Notes: a model not told the origin generated them from the letters alone. Positions 24,729 to 34,974 are shown, counted from the stretch's first letter. The stretch: 64,000 nucleotides of DNA from Blastococcus sp. DSM 46786 (GCF_900109665.1 NZ_FOAO01000016.1:59206-123205), one strand, 5' to 3'. Numbers and translations are program-made.

Positions 24729-25693
24729 GGCAGCAGGGCGTCCAGGTCCGGAGCCTCGTCGAGCAGCCCGTCCTCGACCGCCAGGTCGGAGAGCGTCTGC
24801 ACCGAGTCGCGGTTGATCTCGGCCGGCCAGGCCGGCAGCGTCATCGCCTCGGCGATAGCCGGGTCGATCTGGGTGTACTCACCGAGGATCTCGCGGACGG
24901 CGTCCGGGTTCTCCTGCGCGTACTCCAGCGACTGCGCCATCGCGTCGCTGAAGCACTCGACGGCCTCGGGGTTCTCCTGGGCGTACTGCTCGCTGGTGAA
25001 GTACGCGGCCACGGTGAGGTCGTCGGCGGTGTCGACGAAGTTCGAGGCCACCACCTGCGCGCCGGCGTCGGTGGCGACGGCCACGAACGGCTCGACCACC
25101 CAGGCGGCGTCCACGTTGCCCTGCTGGAGGGCGGCGGCCATCTCCGGGAACGGCAGTTCCACGAAGTCGACGCTGTCGGGGTTTCCGCCCGCGGCACGCA
25201 CCGACTCGCGCACCGTCGTCGTCCCGATGTTGTTCAGCGTGTTGACCGCCACGGTCCGGCCGGCCAGGTCGGCCGGACCGGTGATGCCGCTGTCGGGGCT
25301 GGCGACCACGGCGCCGAAGTCCGCACCCTGCTCACCCGTGGAGGCGACGCCGTTGGCGACCACCTGCAGCGGCAGGCCCTCGCTCGCGGCGAGCAGCAGC
25401 GAGGTGATGTTGCTGAAGCCGAACTCCGACTGACCGCTCACCACCGCGGGGACGATGGCGGCACCGCCCTGGCCGGTCTCGAGCGTGAGCTCGAGCCCGC
25501 ACTCCTCGAAGAAGCCCTGCTGCTGACCGAGGTAGATCGGCGACACGTCGACGATCGGGATGACCCCGACCGACACCTGCTCCAGCCCGCCGCCCTCGCC
25601 GCCGGCACTGGTGCCCGGCTCGTCGTCCGAGCCGCCGCAGGCGGCGACGAGCAGCAGGGGGGCGGCCACGAGCGCAGCCACGGTGCGACGCAT
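24725..25693 (-). CDS. ABC transporter substrate-binding lipoprotein (NMT1/SsuA-like)
   Basis: 322 residues. A lipoprotein signal ends at the lipobox LVAAC (Cys ~19), followed by an acidic Gly linker and the NMT1/SsuA domain: VGVIPIVDVSPIYLGQQQGFFEE, GQSEFGFSNITSLLLAASEGLPLQVV, VAVNTLNNIGTTTVRE and NVDAAWVVEPF. This fold binds sulfonates, nitrate, riboflavin or pyrimidine precursors; the ligand is not decidable here. First gene of the importer operon; the IclR palindrome lies 37-55 bp upstream of ATG 25693. Confidence 0.88.
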   Translation of the reverse strand: MRRTVAALVAAPLLLVAACGGSDDEPGTSAGGEGGGLEQVSVGVIPIVDVSPIYLGQQQGFFEECGLELTLETGQGGAAIVPAVVSGQSEFGFSNITSLLLAASEGLPLQVVANGVASTGEQGADFGAVVASPDSGITGPADLAGRTVAVNTLNNIGTTTVRESVRAAGGNPDSVDFVELPFPEMAAALQQGNVDAAWVVEPFVAVATDAGAQVVASNFVDTADDLTVAAYFTSEQYAQENPEAVECFSDAMAQSLEYAQENPDAVREILGEYTQIDPAIAEAMTLPAWPAEINRDSVQTLSDLAVEDGLLDEAPDLDALLP

Positions 25694-25729
25694 GGGATCT
25701 CCTTCGATCGACGACCGGGACGTCCGAAA

Positions 25730-25748
25730 CCGTTCGCTCTGCGAACGG
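25730..25748. promoter_or_regulatory. Perfect palindrome, likely IclR operator
   Basis: CCGTTCGC-TCT-GCGAACGG has 8-bp arms with a 3-nt centre, matching the GTTCGC/GCGAAC style of IclR-family sites. A further half-site CGAACG follows at 25761-25766. It lies between the divergent importer operon and the IclR gene, so it could control both. Confidence 0.6.
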
Positions 25749-25894
25749 CTGTGTGCTCTACGAACGCTCGCACGTGGGTGTGGTCACGTCAATCGGTCGT
25801 GACCGGACCGTCATCGGTACGCACTGCGCACTAGTGTTCAGCATGCGCACCGTAAGGTGTGGCCGCTCACCATTCTCGGACAGGAGCGTGCGCC

Positions 25895-26698
25895 GTGACA
25901 TCCGTGCCCGACGAGCGTCCGGCGCCCACCCGCGACGGCACGTTCGTGCAGTCGCTCGACCGCGGCCTCGCCGTGATCCGTGCCTTCGACGCCGAGCACC
26001 CGCGCCTGCAGCTCAGCGAGGTCGCCCGGGCCACCGGGCTGACCCGGGCGGCGGCCCGGCGCTTCCTGCTGACCCTCGTCCAGCTGGGTTACGTGCGCGC
26101 CGAGGGACGGGAGTTCTCCCTCCGGCCCCGCGTGCTGGAGCTCGGCTACTCCTACCTCTCGGGGCTCACCCTGCCCGAGGTCGCGCAGCCGCACCTGGAG
26201 GCGCTCGTGCAGCGGGTGGAGGAGTCCTCGTCCCTGTCGGTCCTCGACGGCGACGACGTGGTCTACGTCGCGCGGGTGCACACCAAGCGGATCATGACCG
26301 TGATGATCACCGTCGGCACCCGGTTCCCCGCGTACGCGACCTCGATGGGGCGGGTGCTGCTCGCCGGGCTCCCCGACGACGAGCTGGCCGCCTACCTCGA
26401 CCGGGCCCGCCTGGCACCGCTCACCGGGCACACCGTCACCGATCCCGGGGTGCTGCGGAAGGTGCTCGACGAGGTGCGGGAACGCGGCTTCGCGATGGTC
26501 GACCAGGAGCTGGAGGAGGGCCTGCGCTCCGCCGCCGCCCCCGTCCGCGACCGGTCCGGCGCCGTCGTCGCGGCCGTCAACCTGTCGGTCAGCGCCAGCC
26601 GCACCTCGCCGGCGAGGCTCGAGCACGAGTACGTGCCGCCGCTGCTGGAGACCGCCGCCCAGATCGGGCACGATCTCGGCCGCAGCACCCGCTCGTGA
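25895..26698 (+). CDS. IclR-family transcriptional regulator (PcaR/PobR-like)
   Basis: 267 residues. The winged helix is at ~12-75 (LDRGLAVIRAFDAEHPRLQLSEVARATGLTRAAARRFLLTL in part). The IclR effector domain (~90-262) contains EESSSLSVLDGDDVVYVARV, GTRFPAYATSMGRVLLA, GFAMVDQELEEGLRSAAAPV and VAAVNLSV. Similarity is strongest to regulators of aromatic acid (beta-ketoadipate) catabolism, so an aromatic or related acid may be the effector. GTG 25895 follows CAGGAGCGTGCGCC. It overlaps the MFS gene by GTGA and is divergent from the ABC importer, with a perfect palindrome between. Confidence 0.9.
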   Translation: MTSVPDERPAPTRDGTFVQSLDRGLAVIRAFDAEHPRLQLSEVARATGLTRAAARRFLLTLVQLGYVRAEGREFSLRPRVLELGYSYLSGLTLPEVAQPHLEALVQRVEESSSLSVLDGDDVVYVARVHTKRIMTVMITVGTRFPAYATSMGRVLLAGLPDDELAAYLDRARLAPLTGHTVTDPGVLRKVLDEVRERGFAMVDQELEEGLRSAAAPVRDRSGAVVAAVNLSVSASRTSPARLEHEYVPPLLETAAQIGHDLGRSTRS

Positions 26699-27897
26699 CC
26701 GCCCCCGCCACCCGGCGGCGCACCGCCTGGCGGCTGGCGCTCCCGGCCGCCGCCCTCGTGCTGGTCGCGCTGTGCCTGCGCGCGCCGTTCGCCGCCGTCG
26801 GCCCGCTGCTCGCCGAGCTCGGCGACGAGCTGACCCTCTCCACCGGCGCGCTGGCGGTCGTCACCGCGCTCCCGCTGGTCTGCTTCGGGCTGGTCTCGCC
26901 GTTCGCGCCGGCCCTGGCCGCCCGGCTGGGGGTGCACCGGGCCGTGCTGCTCGGCGTCGTCGCGCTGGCGGCCGGCATCGTGCTGCGGCTGGCCGGCGTC
27001 CCGGGGCTGTTCGCGGGCACGGTGCTGCTCACCGGCGGCATCGCCGTGGCCAACGTGCTCCTGCCGGCCGCGGCCCGCGCGGAGTACGGCAACCGCAGCG
27101 CCGTGGTGCTCGGGATGATCGTCGCCGCCATGGCCGCCTCGGCGAGCATCGGCGCGGGGCTGGCCCAGCCGCTGGCCGCGGCCGGTGGCAGCGCCGTCAC
27201 CGGCCTGCTGCTGTGGGTGGTCCCGGTGCTGGCGGCGCTGCTCGGGATGGCCGCGCTCACCCGCGCGCGCCGGGCGGTCCCGCCCCCGCCGGCGGCCCCG
27301 GCAGGCGCCCGCACCGCCGTGCTCCGCGACCGGGTGGCGCTGGCGGTGACGCTCTTCTTCGGGTTCCAGTCGCTGTCGTTCTACGCGATGCTCACCTGGC
27401 TGGCCGAGGTGCTGGAGGCCGAGGCCGGCGTCTCGCCGGTGGCCGCCGGCGGCCTGCTGGCGCTCGCCGCCGCGCTGGGCCTCCCCGCGTCGCTCGTCGT
27501 CCCCCCGCTGGCCGCGCGCCGCCCGGGCCAGGGCGCGTGGGTGCTGGCCGGCACGCTCCCGGTGCTCGCCGGCATCACCGGCCTGCTGGTCGCCCCGGCG
27601 GCCGCCCCGCTGCTGTGGACCCTGCTCTACGGCGTCGGCACCGGCATCGCCTTCCCGCTGGCGATGACGCTGATCCTGCAGCGCACCCGCGACGTCGGCC
27701 AGACCGGACGGCTCTCGGCCTCCGCGCAGAGCGTGGGGTACCTGGTGGCCGCGACCGGGCCCCTCGCCGTCGGGCTGCTGCACGAGGTGACCGGCGGGTG
27801 GGCGCCCGGGCTCTGGCTGCTGCTCGCCGTCGTGGTCGCCCAGCTCACCGTCGGGCTGGCCGCCGCCCGCCCCCGGCTGGTCGGCGAGTCGGTCTGA
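26695..27897 (+). CDS. MFS transporter, CynX/NimT-like
   Basis: 400 residues, about 12 membrane helices in two halves joined by a linker (~195-215, ARRAVPPPPAAPAGAR). The first half has LCLRAPFAAVGPLLAEL, typical of CynX/NimT/YeaN carriers (cyanate, nitroimidazole and organic anion related). The role is export or import of a small anion. GTG 26695 overlaps the IclR stop by GTGA, so this carrier is made with the regulator and is likely part of the same substrate response as the divergent ABC importer. Confidence 0.85.
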   Translation: MTAPATRRRTAWRLALPAAALVLVALCLRAPFAAVGPLLAELGDELTLSTGALAVVTALPLVCFGLVSPFAPALAARLGVHRAVLLGVVALAAGIVLRLAGVPGLFAGTVLLTGGIAVANVLLPAAARAEYGNRSAVVLGMIVAAMAASASIGAGLAQPLAAAGGSAVTGLLLWVVPVLAALLGMAALTRARRAVPPPPAAPAGARTAVLRDRVALAVTLFFGFQSLSFYAMLTWLAEVLEAEAGVSPVAAGGLLALAAALGLPASLVVPPLAARRPGQGAWVLAGTLPVLAGITGLLVAPAAAPLLWTLLYGVGTGIAFPLAMTLILQRTRDVGQTGRLSASAQSVGYLVAATGPLAVGLLHEVTGGWAPGLWLLLAVVVAQLTVGLAAARPRLVGESV

Positions 27898-27901
27898 GCC
27901 C

Positions 27902-27941
27902 CGCCCGACGTCGGGCGCCGGTGCGGAGTGCAACGCACCGG
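27902..27941. terminator. Two adjacent hairpins between convergent genes
   Basis: CGCCCGACGTCGGGCG at 27902-27917 is a perfect 16-bp palindrome. Immediately after, CCGGTGCG (27918-27925) pairs with CGCACCGG (27934-27941) over an 8-nt loop. They sit between the MFS stop and the ABC ATPase stop and could end both transcripts. Confidence 0.5.
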
Positions 27942-27970
27942 AACCGGCCACCGGCGCTCGCCGGCGCCGG

Positions 27971-28988
<1,018 letters not shown>

Positions 28989-28996
<8 letters not shown>

Positions 28997-30059
28997 GGGG
29001 CACCTCCTCCTCGGCGCACCAGGTCGCCGCCCGGTGCGGCAGCCCGGCACCGTCGCCCGCGTGCGCGCCGGAGGCGGTGGCGCCGCCCGGCCCGGCCGCC
29101 GCGGCGCGGGAGACGACCGCCAGCGGCGGCTGCTCGGTCTCGCAGCGCGGATCGGCCCGCACCGGGCAGCGCGGCCAGAAGACGCAGCCCGGCGGGAGGT
29201 CGGTGGGCGGCGGCGGCAGCCCCGGGACGGCCGTGAGCTCGGGCACCTCGCCGTCGGGGCCCACCGGCGCGGCGAGGTCGGGCAGCGAGCCGAGCAGCCC
29301 GCGCGTGTACGGGTGCGCCGGGCGCTCGAGGACGTCGTCGACCGTGCCGTCCTCGACGCACCGGCCGCCGTACATCACCAGCACGCGGTCGGCGATGCCG
29401 GCGACCACGCCGAGGTCGTGGGTGATCCAGATGACGCCGGTACCGTGCTCGTCCTGCAGCTTCTCGACCAGGTCGATGATCTGCGCCTGCACCGTCACGT
29501 CCAGCGCCGTGGTGGCCTCGTCGGCGATCAGCAGCGACGGCGAGTTGCTCAGCGCGATCGCGATGACCACCCGCTGGCGCATGCCGCCCGACAGCTCGTG
29601 CGGGTAGCGGTCCAGCGCCCGCTCGGGGTCGGGGAGCCCGACCTCGCGCAGCAGCTCAGCCGCCCGCCCGCGCGCCGCCTGCTTGGAGACGTCGCCGTGC
29701 GCGCGGATGCCCTCGACCAGCTGCCGGCCGATGGTGAGCACCGGGTTGAGCGACGTCATCGGGTCCTGGAACACCATGCCCGCGCCGGGGCCGCGCACCT
29801 GACGCAGCCGCTGGGGGGGCATGGTCAGCAGGTCCTCCCCCTGCAGCACGGCGCGCCCGGTCACCGTGGCCACCCGGGCGGGGAGCAAGCCGAGCAGCGC
29901 CAGCACCGAGACGCTCTTGCCGCTGCCCGACTCCCCCACGACGGCGACGGTCTCCCCCGCGCCCACGGTGTAGCTCAGCCCGTTGACGACGTCGGCCGGG
30001 CCGCGCGGGGTGCGCAGCCGCACCCGCAGGTCCTCGACCTCCAGCACCGGCGCGGTCAC
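28989..30059 (-). CDS. Peptide ABC transporter ATP-binding protein, OppD/DppD type (importer 1)
   Basis: 356 residues. Walker A GESGSGKS, Q-loop MVFQDPMTSLNPV, signature LSGGMRQRVVIA, Walker B LLIADEATTALDV and switch His in WITHDLG. The C-terminal Cys-containing oligo_HPY region (PPGCVFWPRCPVRADPRC) is present, then a ~45-residue Ala/Gly-rich tail. GTG 30059 overlaps the permease stop by GTGA; longer frames upstream only read through the permease gene in another frame. Confidence 0.92.
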
Positions 30060-31093
30060 GCGTTCCCCCCGGTCTCCGCGGCGGCCGCCGCCCCGGCCGC
30101 GCGGGAACCCCCGGCCATCTGGGTGCGCTGGCGCGGGTCGAGCACGTCGCGCAGCCCGTCGCCGAGCAGGTTGAAGCAGAGCACGGTCAGGAAGATCGCC
30201 ATCCCCGGGAAGAACGCCAGCCACCAGGCCAGCTCGATGAAGCCGCGCCCCTCGGCCAGCATCAGGCCCCACGAGGGGTTCGGCGGCTGGGTGCCCAGGC
30301 CGAGGAACGACAGCGCCGCCTCGGCCAGCACCGCGAACGCCAGGCTGATCGAGGTCTGCACGATGATCGGCGGCGCGGCGTTGGGCAGGATGTGGCGGGT
30401 CAGGATCCGCCAGTCCGAGGCCCCCACCGACCGGGACGCCCGCACGTACACCTCCTCGCGCACGCCCAGCACGCTGGCGCGGGTGACCCGGGCGAAGATC
30501 GGCGTGTAGACGATGCCGATGGCCAGCGCGGTGTTGCCCGAGCCGGGCCCGCGGACGGCGAGGACGGCGATCGCGAGCAGCACGGCCGGGAAGGCGAAGA
30601 GCATGTCCATGAACCGCATCAGGACGTCGTCGACCCGTTTGCCGTAGTAGCCGGCGAGCAGGCCGATCAGGGTGCCGACGACGAGCGCGAACCCGACCGC
30701 GAGGAAGCCCACCCGGAGCGAGACCGAGGCGCCGAGGATGACCCGGCTGAGGATGTCGCGGCCGAGGTCGTCGGTGCCGAACGGGTGCTCCCAGCTGGGC
30801 GGCTGGAGCCGGTCGGTCACCGAGATCTCGTTGGCTCCCTCGCTCGCGAACGTGTCGTCGAAGACCGCCACGACCACGATGAGCAGCAGCACCACCGAGG
30901 CGATCGCCGCCGTCGGGTTGTGCGCCAGCAGGCTCAGCGTCTCCTGCCAGCGCGGGCGGGCCGGGCGCAGCGTGGGCGGCGGCCGCGACTCCCGCTGCGG
31001 CGAGCCGCCCGGGGGCTCCTCGGGGGTCTCCGGGCGGCGCTCGCCGTCCGGCTCCTGGTAGGGCGGCGGGCCCGGTGTCGGCTGGATGCTCAT
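30056..31093 (-). CDS. Peptide ABC transporter permease, OppC/DppC type (importer 1)
   Basis: 345 residues. A Pro-rich cytoplasmic lead (~1-45) precedes an OppC N-terminal helix and the permease domain with five or six helices. HPFGTDDLGRDILSRVILGA and the EAA loop (ASRSVGASDWRILTRHILPNA) are class markers, as is ALSFLGLGTQPPNPSWGLML. The C-terminus is a short Ala/Gly tail. ATG 31093 lies 46 nt after the OppB-type stop. It pairs with the 31140 permease to form the channel. Confidence 0.92.
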   Translation of the reverse strand: MSIQPTPGPPPYQEPDGERRPETPEEPPGGSPQRESRPPPTLRPARPRWQETLSLLAHNPTAAIASVVLLLIVVVAVFDDTFASEGANEISVTDRLQPPSWEHPFGTDDLGRDILSRVILGASVSLRVGFLAVGFALVVGTLIGLLAGYYGKRVDDVLMRFMDMLFAFPAVLLAIAVLAVRGPGSGNTALAIGIVYTPIFARVTRASVLGVREEVYVRASRSVGASDWRILTRHILPNAAPPIIVQTSISLAFAVLAEAALSFLGLGTQPPNPSWGLMLAEGRGFIELAWWLAFFPGMAIFLTVLCFNLLGDGLRDVLDPRQRTQMAGGSRAAGAAAAAETGGNA

Positions 31094-31139
31094 GGCAGCA
31101 GGCCTCGGCTGTGGGTCGCCCGCAGGACTCGGCGGTAGG

Positions 31140-32081
31140 TCATCGCCGGATCCGGGGGTCGATGGCGGAGTACAGCAGGTCGACGACGAGGTTGATCACC
31201 AGGAAGACCAGCGCGAACAGCAGGATCGCGCCCTGCAGCACCGGGTAGTCGCGCGCCTGGACCGCCTGCAGCGCGAGCTGCCCCAGCCCCGGCCACGAGA
31301 AGACGATCTCGACGACGACCACCCCCGAGAGCAGGTAGGCCAGCTGCACGCCGGTCACCGTGACCAGCGGCAGCAGGGCGTTGCGCAGGACGTGCCAGGT
31401 GAACACCTGCCGGGTGCCCAGCCCCTTGGCCTGCGCCGTCCGCACGTGGTCGGCGCCCAGGGCCTCGAGCACGCTGGACCGGACGAACCGGGTGATCACC
31501 GAGCCGGAGACCACGCCGGTGACCAGCGCCGGCATGAGCAGCCGCTGGAGCCAGGCGCCCGGGTCCTCGGTCAGCGGGACGTAGCCGCCCGAGGGCAGCC
31601 AGCCCAGCGTCCCGGCGAAGACCAGGATGAGCACGATGCCCATCCAGAAGTCGGGCACCGAGATGCCGAACTGGCTGATCACGGTGGCCACCCGGTCGAC
31701 CAGCGACCGGGGGCGCAGCGCCGAGACCGTGCCCAGCGGGACGGCGATGAGCAGCGCCACGAGGATGGAGGCGAACGCCAGCGTCAGCGTGGCCGGCAGC
31801 CGCTCGGCGATCTGGGAGGTCACCGTCTCCCCGCTGCGGAAGCTCACCCCCAGGTCGCCGGTGAGCGCCCGGCCGAACCAGCCGAAGAACTGCTCGACCA
31901 GCGGCTGGTCCAGTCCGGACCGCTCGCGCAGGGCGTCGTAGCTCTCCTGGGAGAACCGCGTGCCCAGCGCGAGCCGCACCGGATCGCCCGGTACCAGGTG
32001 CACCAGGCCGAACACGATGACGCTCACCCCGGCGAGGACGACCGCGGACTGGCCGATCCGCCGGAGGACGTAGCCGGTCAG
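31140..32081 (-). CDS. Peptide ABC transporter permease, OppB/DppB type (importer 1), apparent CTG start
   Basis: 313 residues if read from CTG 32081. The frame LTGYVLRRIGQSAVVLAGVS-VIVFG runs into LVHLVPGDP, exactly how DppB proteins begin (YxxRR then the first helix). The next in-frame start, GTG 32027, would delete the RR motif and half of the first helix. CTG 32081 overlaps the binding-protein TGA as CTGA and has GTGGAG 6 nt upstream, so initiation by coupling at CTG is plausible. The EAA loop is TAQAKGLGTRQVFTWHVLRNA. About six helices. Confidence 0.88.
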   Translation of the reverse strand: MTGYVLRRIGQSAVVLAGVSVIVFGLVHLVPGDPVRLALGTRFSQESYDALRERSGLDQPLVEQFFGWFGRALTGDLGVSFRSGETVTSQIAERLPATLTLAFASILVALLIAVPLGTVSALRPRSLVDRVATVISQFGISVPDFWMGIVLILVFAGTLGWLPSGGYVPLTEDPGAWLQRLLMPALVTGVVSGSVITRFVRSSVLEALGADHVRTAQAKGLGTRQVFTWHVLRNALLPLVTVTGVQLAYLLSGVVVVEIVFSWPGLGQLALQAVQARDYPVLQGAILLFALVFLVINLVVDLLYSAIDPRIRR

Positions 32082-33610
32082 GGGAGCTCCACGTCCTCGA
32101 AGTTGATCGCCTTGTCGGGCCGGATCGTGTAGCCGGTCAGCCCGGGCGCCCAGGCCTGCACCACGTTGGGGTTGTAGAGGTACAGGTAGGAGACGTCGTC
32201 GACGATCATCCGCACCGCCTCGTTGTAGAGCTCCTTGCGGGTGTCGCGGTCGGTCTCGCTGGAGGCCGCCTGCAGGAGCCGGTCGACCTCCGGGTTGCTG
32301 TAGCCCTGGTAGTTGTTCACCCCGTCGGTGATGTGCTGCGAGTGGTAGTAGTCGAACGGGTCCAGGTTGCCCAGCCAGCCGAGCATGAAGGCGTCGAAGT
32401 CACCCTGCGCCTGCCGGTCCAGCCAGGTCGCGAAGTCCACCGTCTGGACGTCGACGGTGATCCCGATCGGCTCGAGCTGGCTGGCGATCACCTGGGCGGC
32501 GGTCACCGTCTCGGGGAACTCGTCGGTGACCATCAGCCCCATCTCGATGGGGAGCGCGACGCCGGACTCCTCCAGCAACTGGCGGGCCGCTTCGGCGTCG
32601 GCCTCGAACGGCGCGTAGTCCGAGGCGAAGAAGTTGCCCTCGGGGATGGCCGTCTGGTTGGCCTGCGCCGCGCCGAAGCGCGCCGCCTCGGTGACCGACT
32701 CCCGGTCGATCGCCGTCGCGATCGCCTGGCGCACCAGCGGGTCGGCGAACGGCTCCCGGGCGAAGTTCATCGACATGTACCAGTAGTCGACGCTCGGGAT
32801 GCTCTCCAGCTGGACGTCCTCGTTGCCCTGGAGCGACTCGATCTGCTGCGGCGGCACGTTGTCGGTCCACTGCACCTCGCCGTTCTCCAGCGCGGTGAGC
32901 GCCGCCGCCGGCTCGGTGATGTAGCGGAACTCGACGCCGGCGAGCTCCGGCGCACCACCCCAGTAGTCCTCGTAGGCGGCCAGCTGGGTGCTGCTGGCGT
33001 CGAAGCTCTCCAGCGTGAAGGGCCCGGTGCCCACCGCCTCCGTCTTGAGGTCGTACTCCTCCGCCGCCCCCTCGGGGAGGATCGCCATGCCCTTGAAGCC
33101 ACCGATCAGCGCCGGCAGGTTGGGCGTGGGCTGGGAGACCGTGATCTCCACCGTCTGCGGGTCGACCGCCTCCACCGACTCGACGTTCTCGAACCGGTAG
33201 GCGTTCTGGAGATCCTCGTCCATGATCCGGTTGTAGGAGTAGACGACGTCGGCGGCGTCGAACTCGCTGCCGTCGTGGAACGTGACGCCCTCGCGCAGGG
33301 TGAACGTCCAGGTGAGCCCGTCCTCGCTGGTCTCCCACGACTCCGCCAGGCTCGGCACCATCGTCAGGTCGTCGGGGCTCGGGACGACCAGGGTGTCGTA
33401 GACGTTCTCCAGCACCTGGAAGCTCGGATAGGCGCTGGTGGCGTGCGGATCCAGCTGGTCGGGCTGGGCGCCGACCGCGGCGACGAGGGTGTTGTCCCCA
33501 CCCCCACCGCCGCCGTCCACGCCGGTGTCGACGCTCTCCCCACCGCCGCTGCACGCACTGAGGGCGAGCGCACCGACGGCGCCCAGGGAGATCAATCGGG
33601 TGGTGCGCAC
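32078..33610 (-). CDS. Peptide ABC transporter substrate-binding lipoprotein (SBP family 5, importer 1)
   Basis: 510 residues. The lipoprotein signal is VRTTRLISLGAVGALALSAC with Cys ~20, then an acidic Gly-rich linker. The SBP_bac_5 domain shows PDQLDPHATSAYPSFQVLENVYDTLV, AESWETSEDGLTWTFTLREGVTFHDG and LVRQAIATAIDRE. This fold binds di- and oligopeptides, nickel or glutathione. GTG 33610 follows CGGAGGTTCCC. It is the first gene of importer 1 and is divergent from the HMG-CoA reductase/DgcA/DgcN operon, which makes a D-Glu-containing or acyl-peptide substrate conceivable. Confidence 0.9.
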   Translation of the reverse strand: MRTTRLISLGAVGALALSACSGGGESVDTGVDGGGGGGDNTLVAAVGAQPDQLDPHATSAYPSFQVLENVYDTLVVPSPDDLTMVPSLAESWETSEDGLTWTFTLREGVTFHDGSEFDAADVVYSYNRIMDEDLQNAYRFENVESVEAVDPQTVEITVSQPTPNLPALIGGFKGMAILPEGAAEEYDLKTEAVGTGPFTLESFDASSTQLAAYEDYWGGAPELAGVEFRYITEPAAALTALENGEVQWTDNVPPQQIESLQGNEDVQLESIPSVDYWYMSMNFAREPFADPLVRQAIATAIDRESVTEAARFGAAQANQTAIPEGNFFASDYAPFEADAEAARQLLEESGVALPIEMGLMVTDEFPETVTAAQVIASQLEPIGITVDVQTVDFATWLDRQAQGDFDAFMLGWLGNLDPFDYYHSQHITDGVNNYQGYSNPEVDRLLQAASSETDRDTRKELYNEAVRMIVDDVSYLYLYNPNVVQAWAPGLTGYTIRPDKAINFEDVELP

Positions 33611-33631
33611 GGGAACCTCCGAGGTCGGGGC

Positions 33632-33650
33632 AGGTCGTCCACCTCGACCT
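33632..33650. promoter_or_regulatory. Palindrome in importer 1/HMG-CoA reductase divergent promoter
   Basis: AGGTCG (33632-33637) and CGACCT (33645-33650) flank 7 nt. It lies 22 nt before the binding-protein start, within the 176-nt divergent region. Short arms; an operator is possible. Confidence 0.25.
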
Positions 33651-33786
33651 TGCTCCCGTACCCGCAGGTTGGCGACTCGGGCGAGGGGGATCGTTGCCGG
33701 TTCGAGACCCGCCGGTGGGCAGGCGGCGGCGGGTGATCCAGCCCACAATCGAGGCGTCCCCAACCGTCGTCCCGCCGAGGTGTCCC

Positions 33787-34974
33787 ATGACCGACGTCCG
33801 CCCCTCGCACCGCGCCCGCATCCCCCGCGACCGGGAGCACGACTACACCGACGAGATGGCGCACAAGCGGCAGGCCTTCGTCGCCGAGCAGACCGGGGCG
33901 GGGCTCGACCACGTCGGCCGCTACTCCATCGACCCCGCCGTCCTCCCGGGCAACGTCGAGAACTTCACCGGCGTCGCCCAGGTGCCCCTCGGCCTCGCCG
34001 GCCCGCTGACCCTGCGCGGGGAGCACGCCCGGGGCGACTTCTTCGTGCCGATGGCCACGACCGAGGGCACGCTGGTGGCCAGCTACAACCGCGGCATGCG
34101 GGTCATCGGCGAGTGCGGCGGCGCGCGGACCACCGTCGTCGACGACCACATGCAGCGCGCACCCGCCTTCATGCTCGACGACGCGCTGGCGGCCCGGGAG
34201 TTCGGCCGCTGGGTCGACGAGCACATCGACGGCATCCGGGCGGCGGCCGAGGCCACGACCCGCTCGGGGAAGCTCACCTACATCGGCCAGCACCAGATCG
34301 GCCCGCTGCGCTACCTGCGGGTGAACTACACGACCGGGGACGCCGCCGGCCAGAACATGACCGGCAAGGCGACGCTCGCCGCCTGCGAGTGGATCCGCGA
34401 GAACCACCCCGACCACCCGCGCTACGTCCTCTCCGGCGCGATCGACACCGACAAGAAGCACTCGCAGATCAACATGCTGATGACGCGGGGCAAGCGCGTC
34501 GTCGCCGAGGTGACGATCCCCGACGAGGTGCTGCGCCGGCTCACCGGCGTCAGCACCCGGCAGCTGTTCGAGTACCGGCAGGTCGGCATGGCCGGCGCCT
34601 TCATGTCCGGCGCGGCCTACAACGGCGCGCACGCCGCCAACGGGCTGACCGCGATGTTCATCGCCACCGGGCAGGACGCCGCCAACGTCGCCGAGTCGCA
34701 CTCCGGCGTCACCTACACCCAGCTCCTGGAGAACGGCGACTACTACTGGTCGACGACGCTGACCTCGCTGATCGTCGCCACCTACGGCGGGGGCACGGGG
34801 CTGCCCACCCAGCGGGAGTGCCTGGAGGTGCTGGGCTGCTACGGCGCGGACAAGGTGCACAAGTTCGCCGAGATCTGCGCCGGGGTGGTGCTGGCCGGCG
34901 ACATCTCGCTGACCTCGGCGATCCTGGCCGGCGACTGGGTCACCAGCCACGACGCCCTCGGCCGCAACCGGTAG
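33787..34974 (+). CDS. Hydroxymethylglutaryl-CoA reductase
   Basis: 395 residues, HMG-CoA reductase family. The usual reaction is HMG-CoA plus two reducing equivalents to mevalonate and CoA. All four catalytic positions are visible: Glu in VENFTGVAQVPLGLAGPL, Lys in IDTDKKHSQIN, Asp in IATGQDAANVAES, and His in VTSHDALGRN at the C-terminus. MATTEGTLVASYNRGMRV, the MTGKATL segment after TTGDAAGQN (cofactor loop) and YGGGTGLPTQRECL also match. The DKK and TSH motifs resemble class I enzymes. ATG 33787 has CGAGGTG upstream. It leads an operon with DgcA- and DgcN-like genes, 32 nt before the former. No other mevalonate-pathway gene is nearby, so the physiological substrate or route is uncertain. 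Confidence 0.88.
   Translation: MTDVRPSHRARIPRDREHDYTDEMAHKRQAFVAEQTGAGLDHVGRYSIDPAVLPGNVENFTGVAQVPLGLAGPLTLRGEHARGDFFVPMATTEGTLVASYNRGMRVIGECGGARTTVVDDHMQRAPAFMLDDALAAREFGRWVDEHIDGIRAAAEATTRSGKLTYIGQHQIGPLRYLRVNYTTGDAAGQNMTGKATLAACEWIRENHPDHPRYVLSGAIDTDKKHSQINMLMTRGKRVVAEVTIPDEVLRRLTGVSTRQLFEYRQVGMAGAFMSGAAYNGAHAANGLTAMFIATGQDAANVAESHSGVTYTQLLENGDYYWSTTLTSLIVATYGGGTGLPTQRECLEVLGCYGADKVHKFAEICAGVVLAGDISLTSAILAGDWVTSHDALGRNR

Noticed and set aside
34000..34974. Possibility that the HMG-CoA reductase homologue is a decayed or unrelated protein
   Set aside because: All four catalytic positions and the cofactor loop are present in order, so it is treated as a functional family member.
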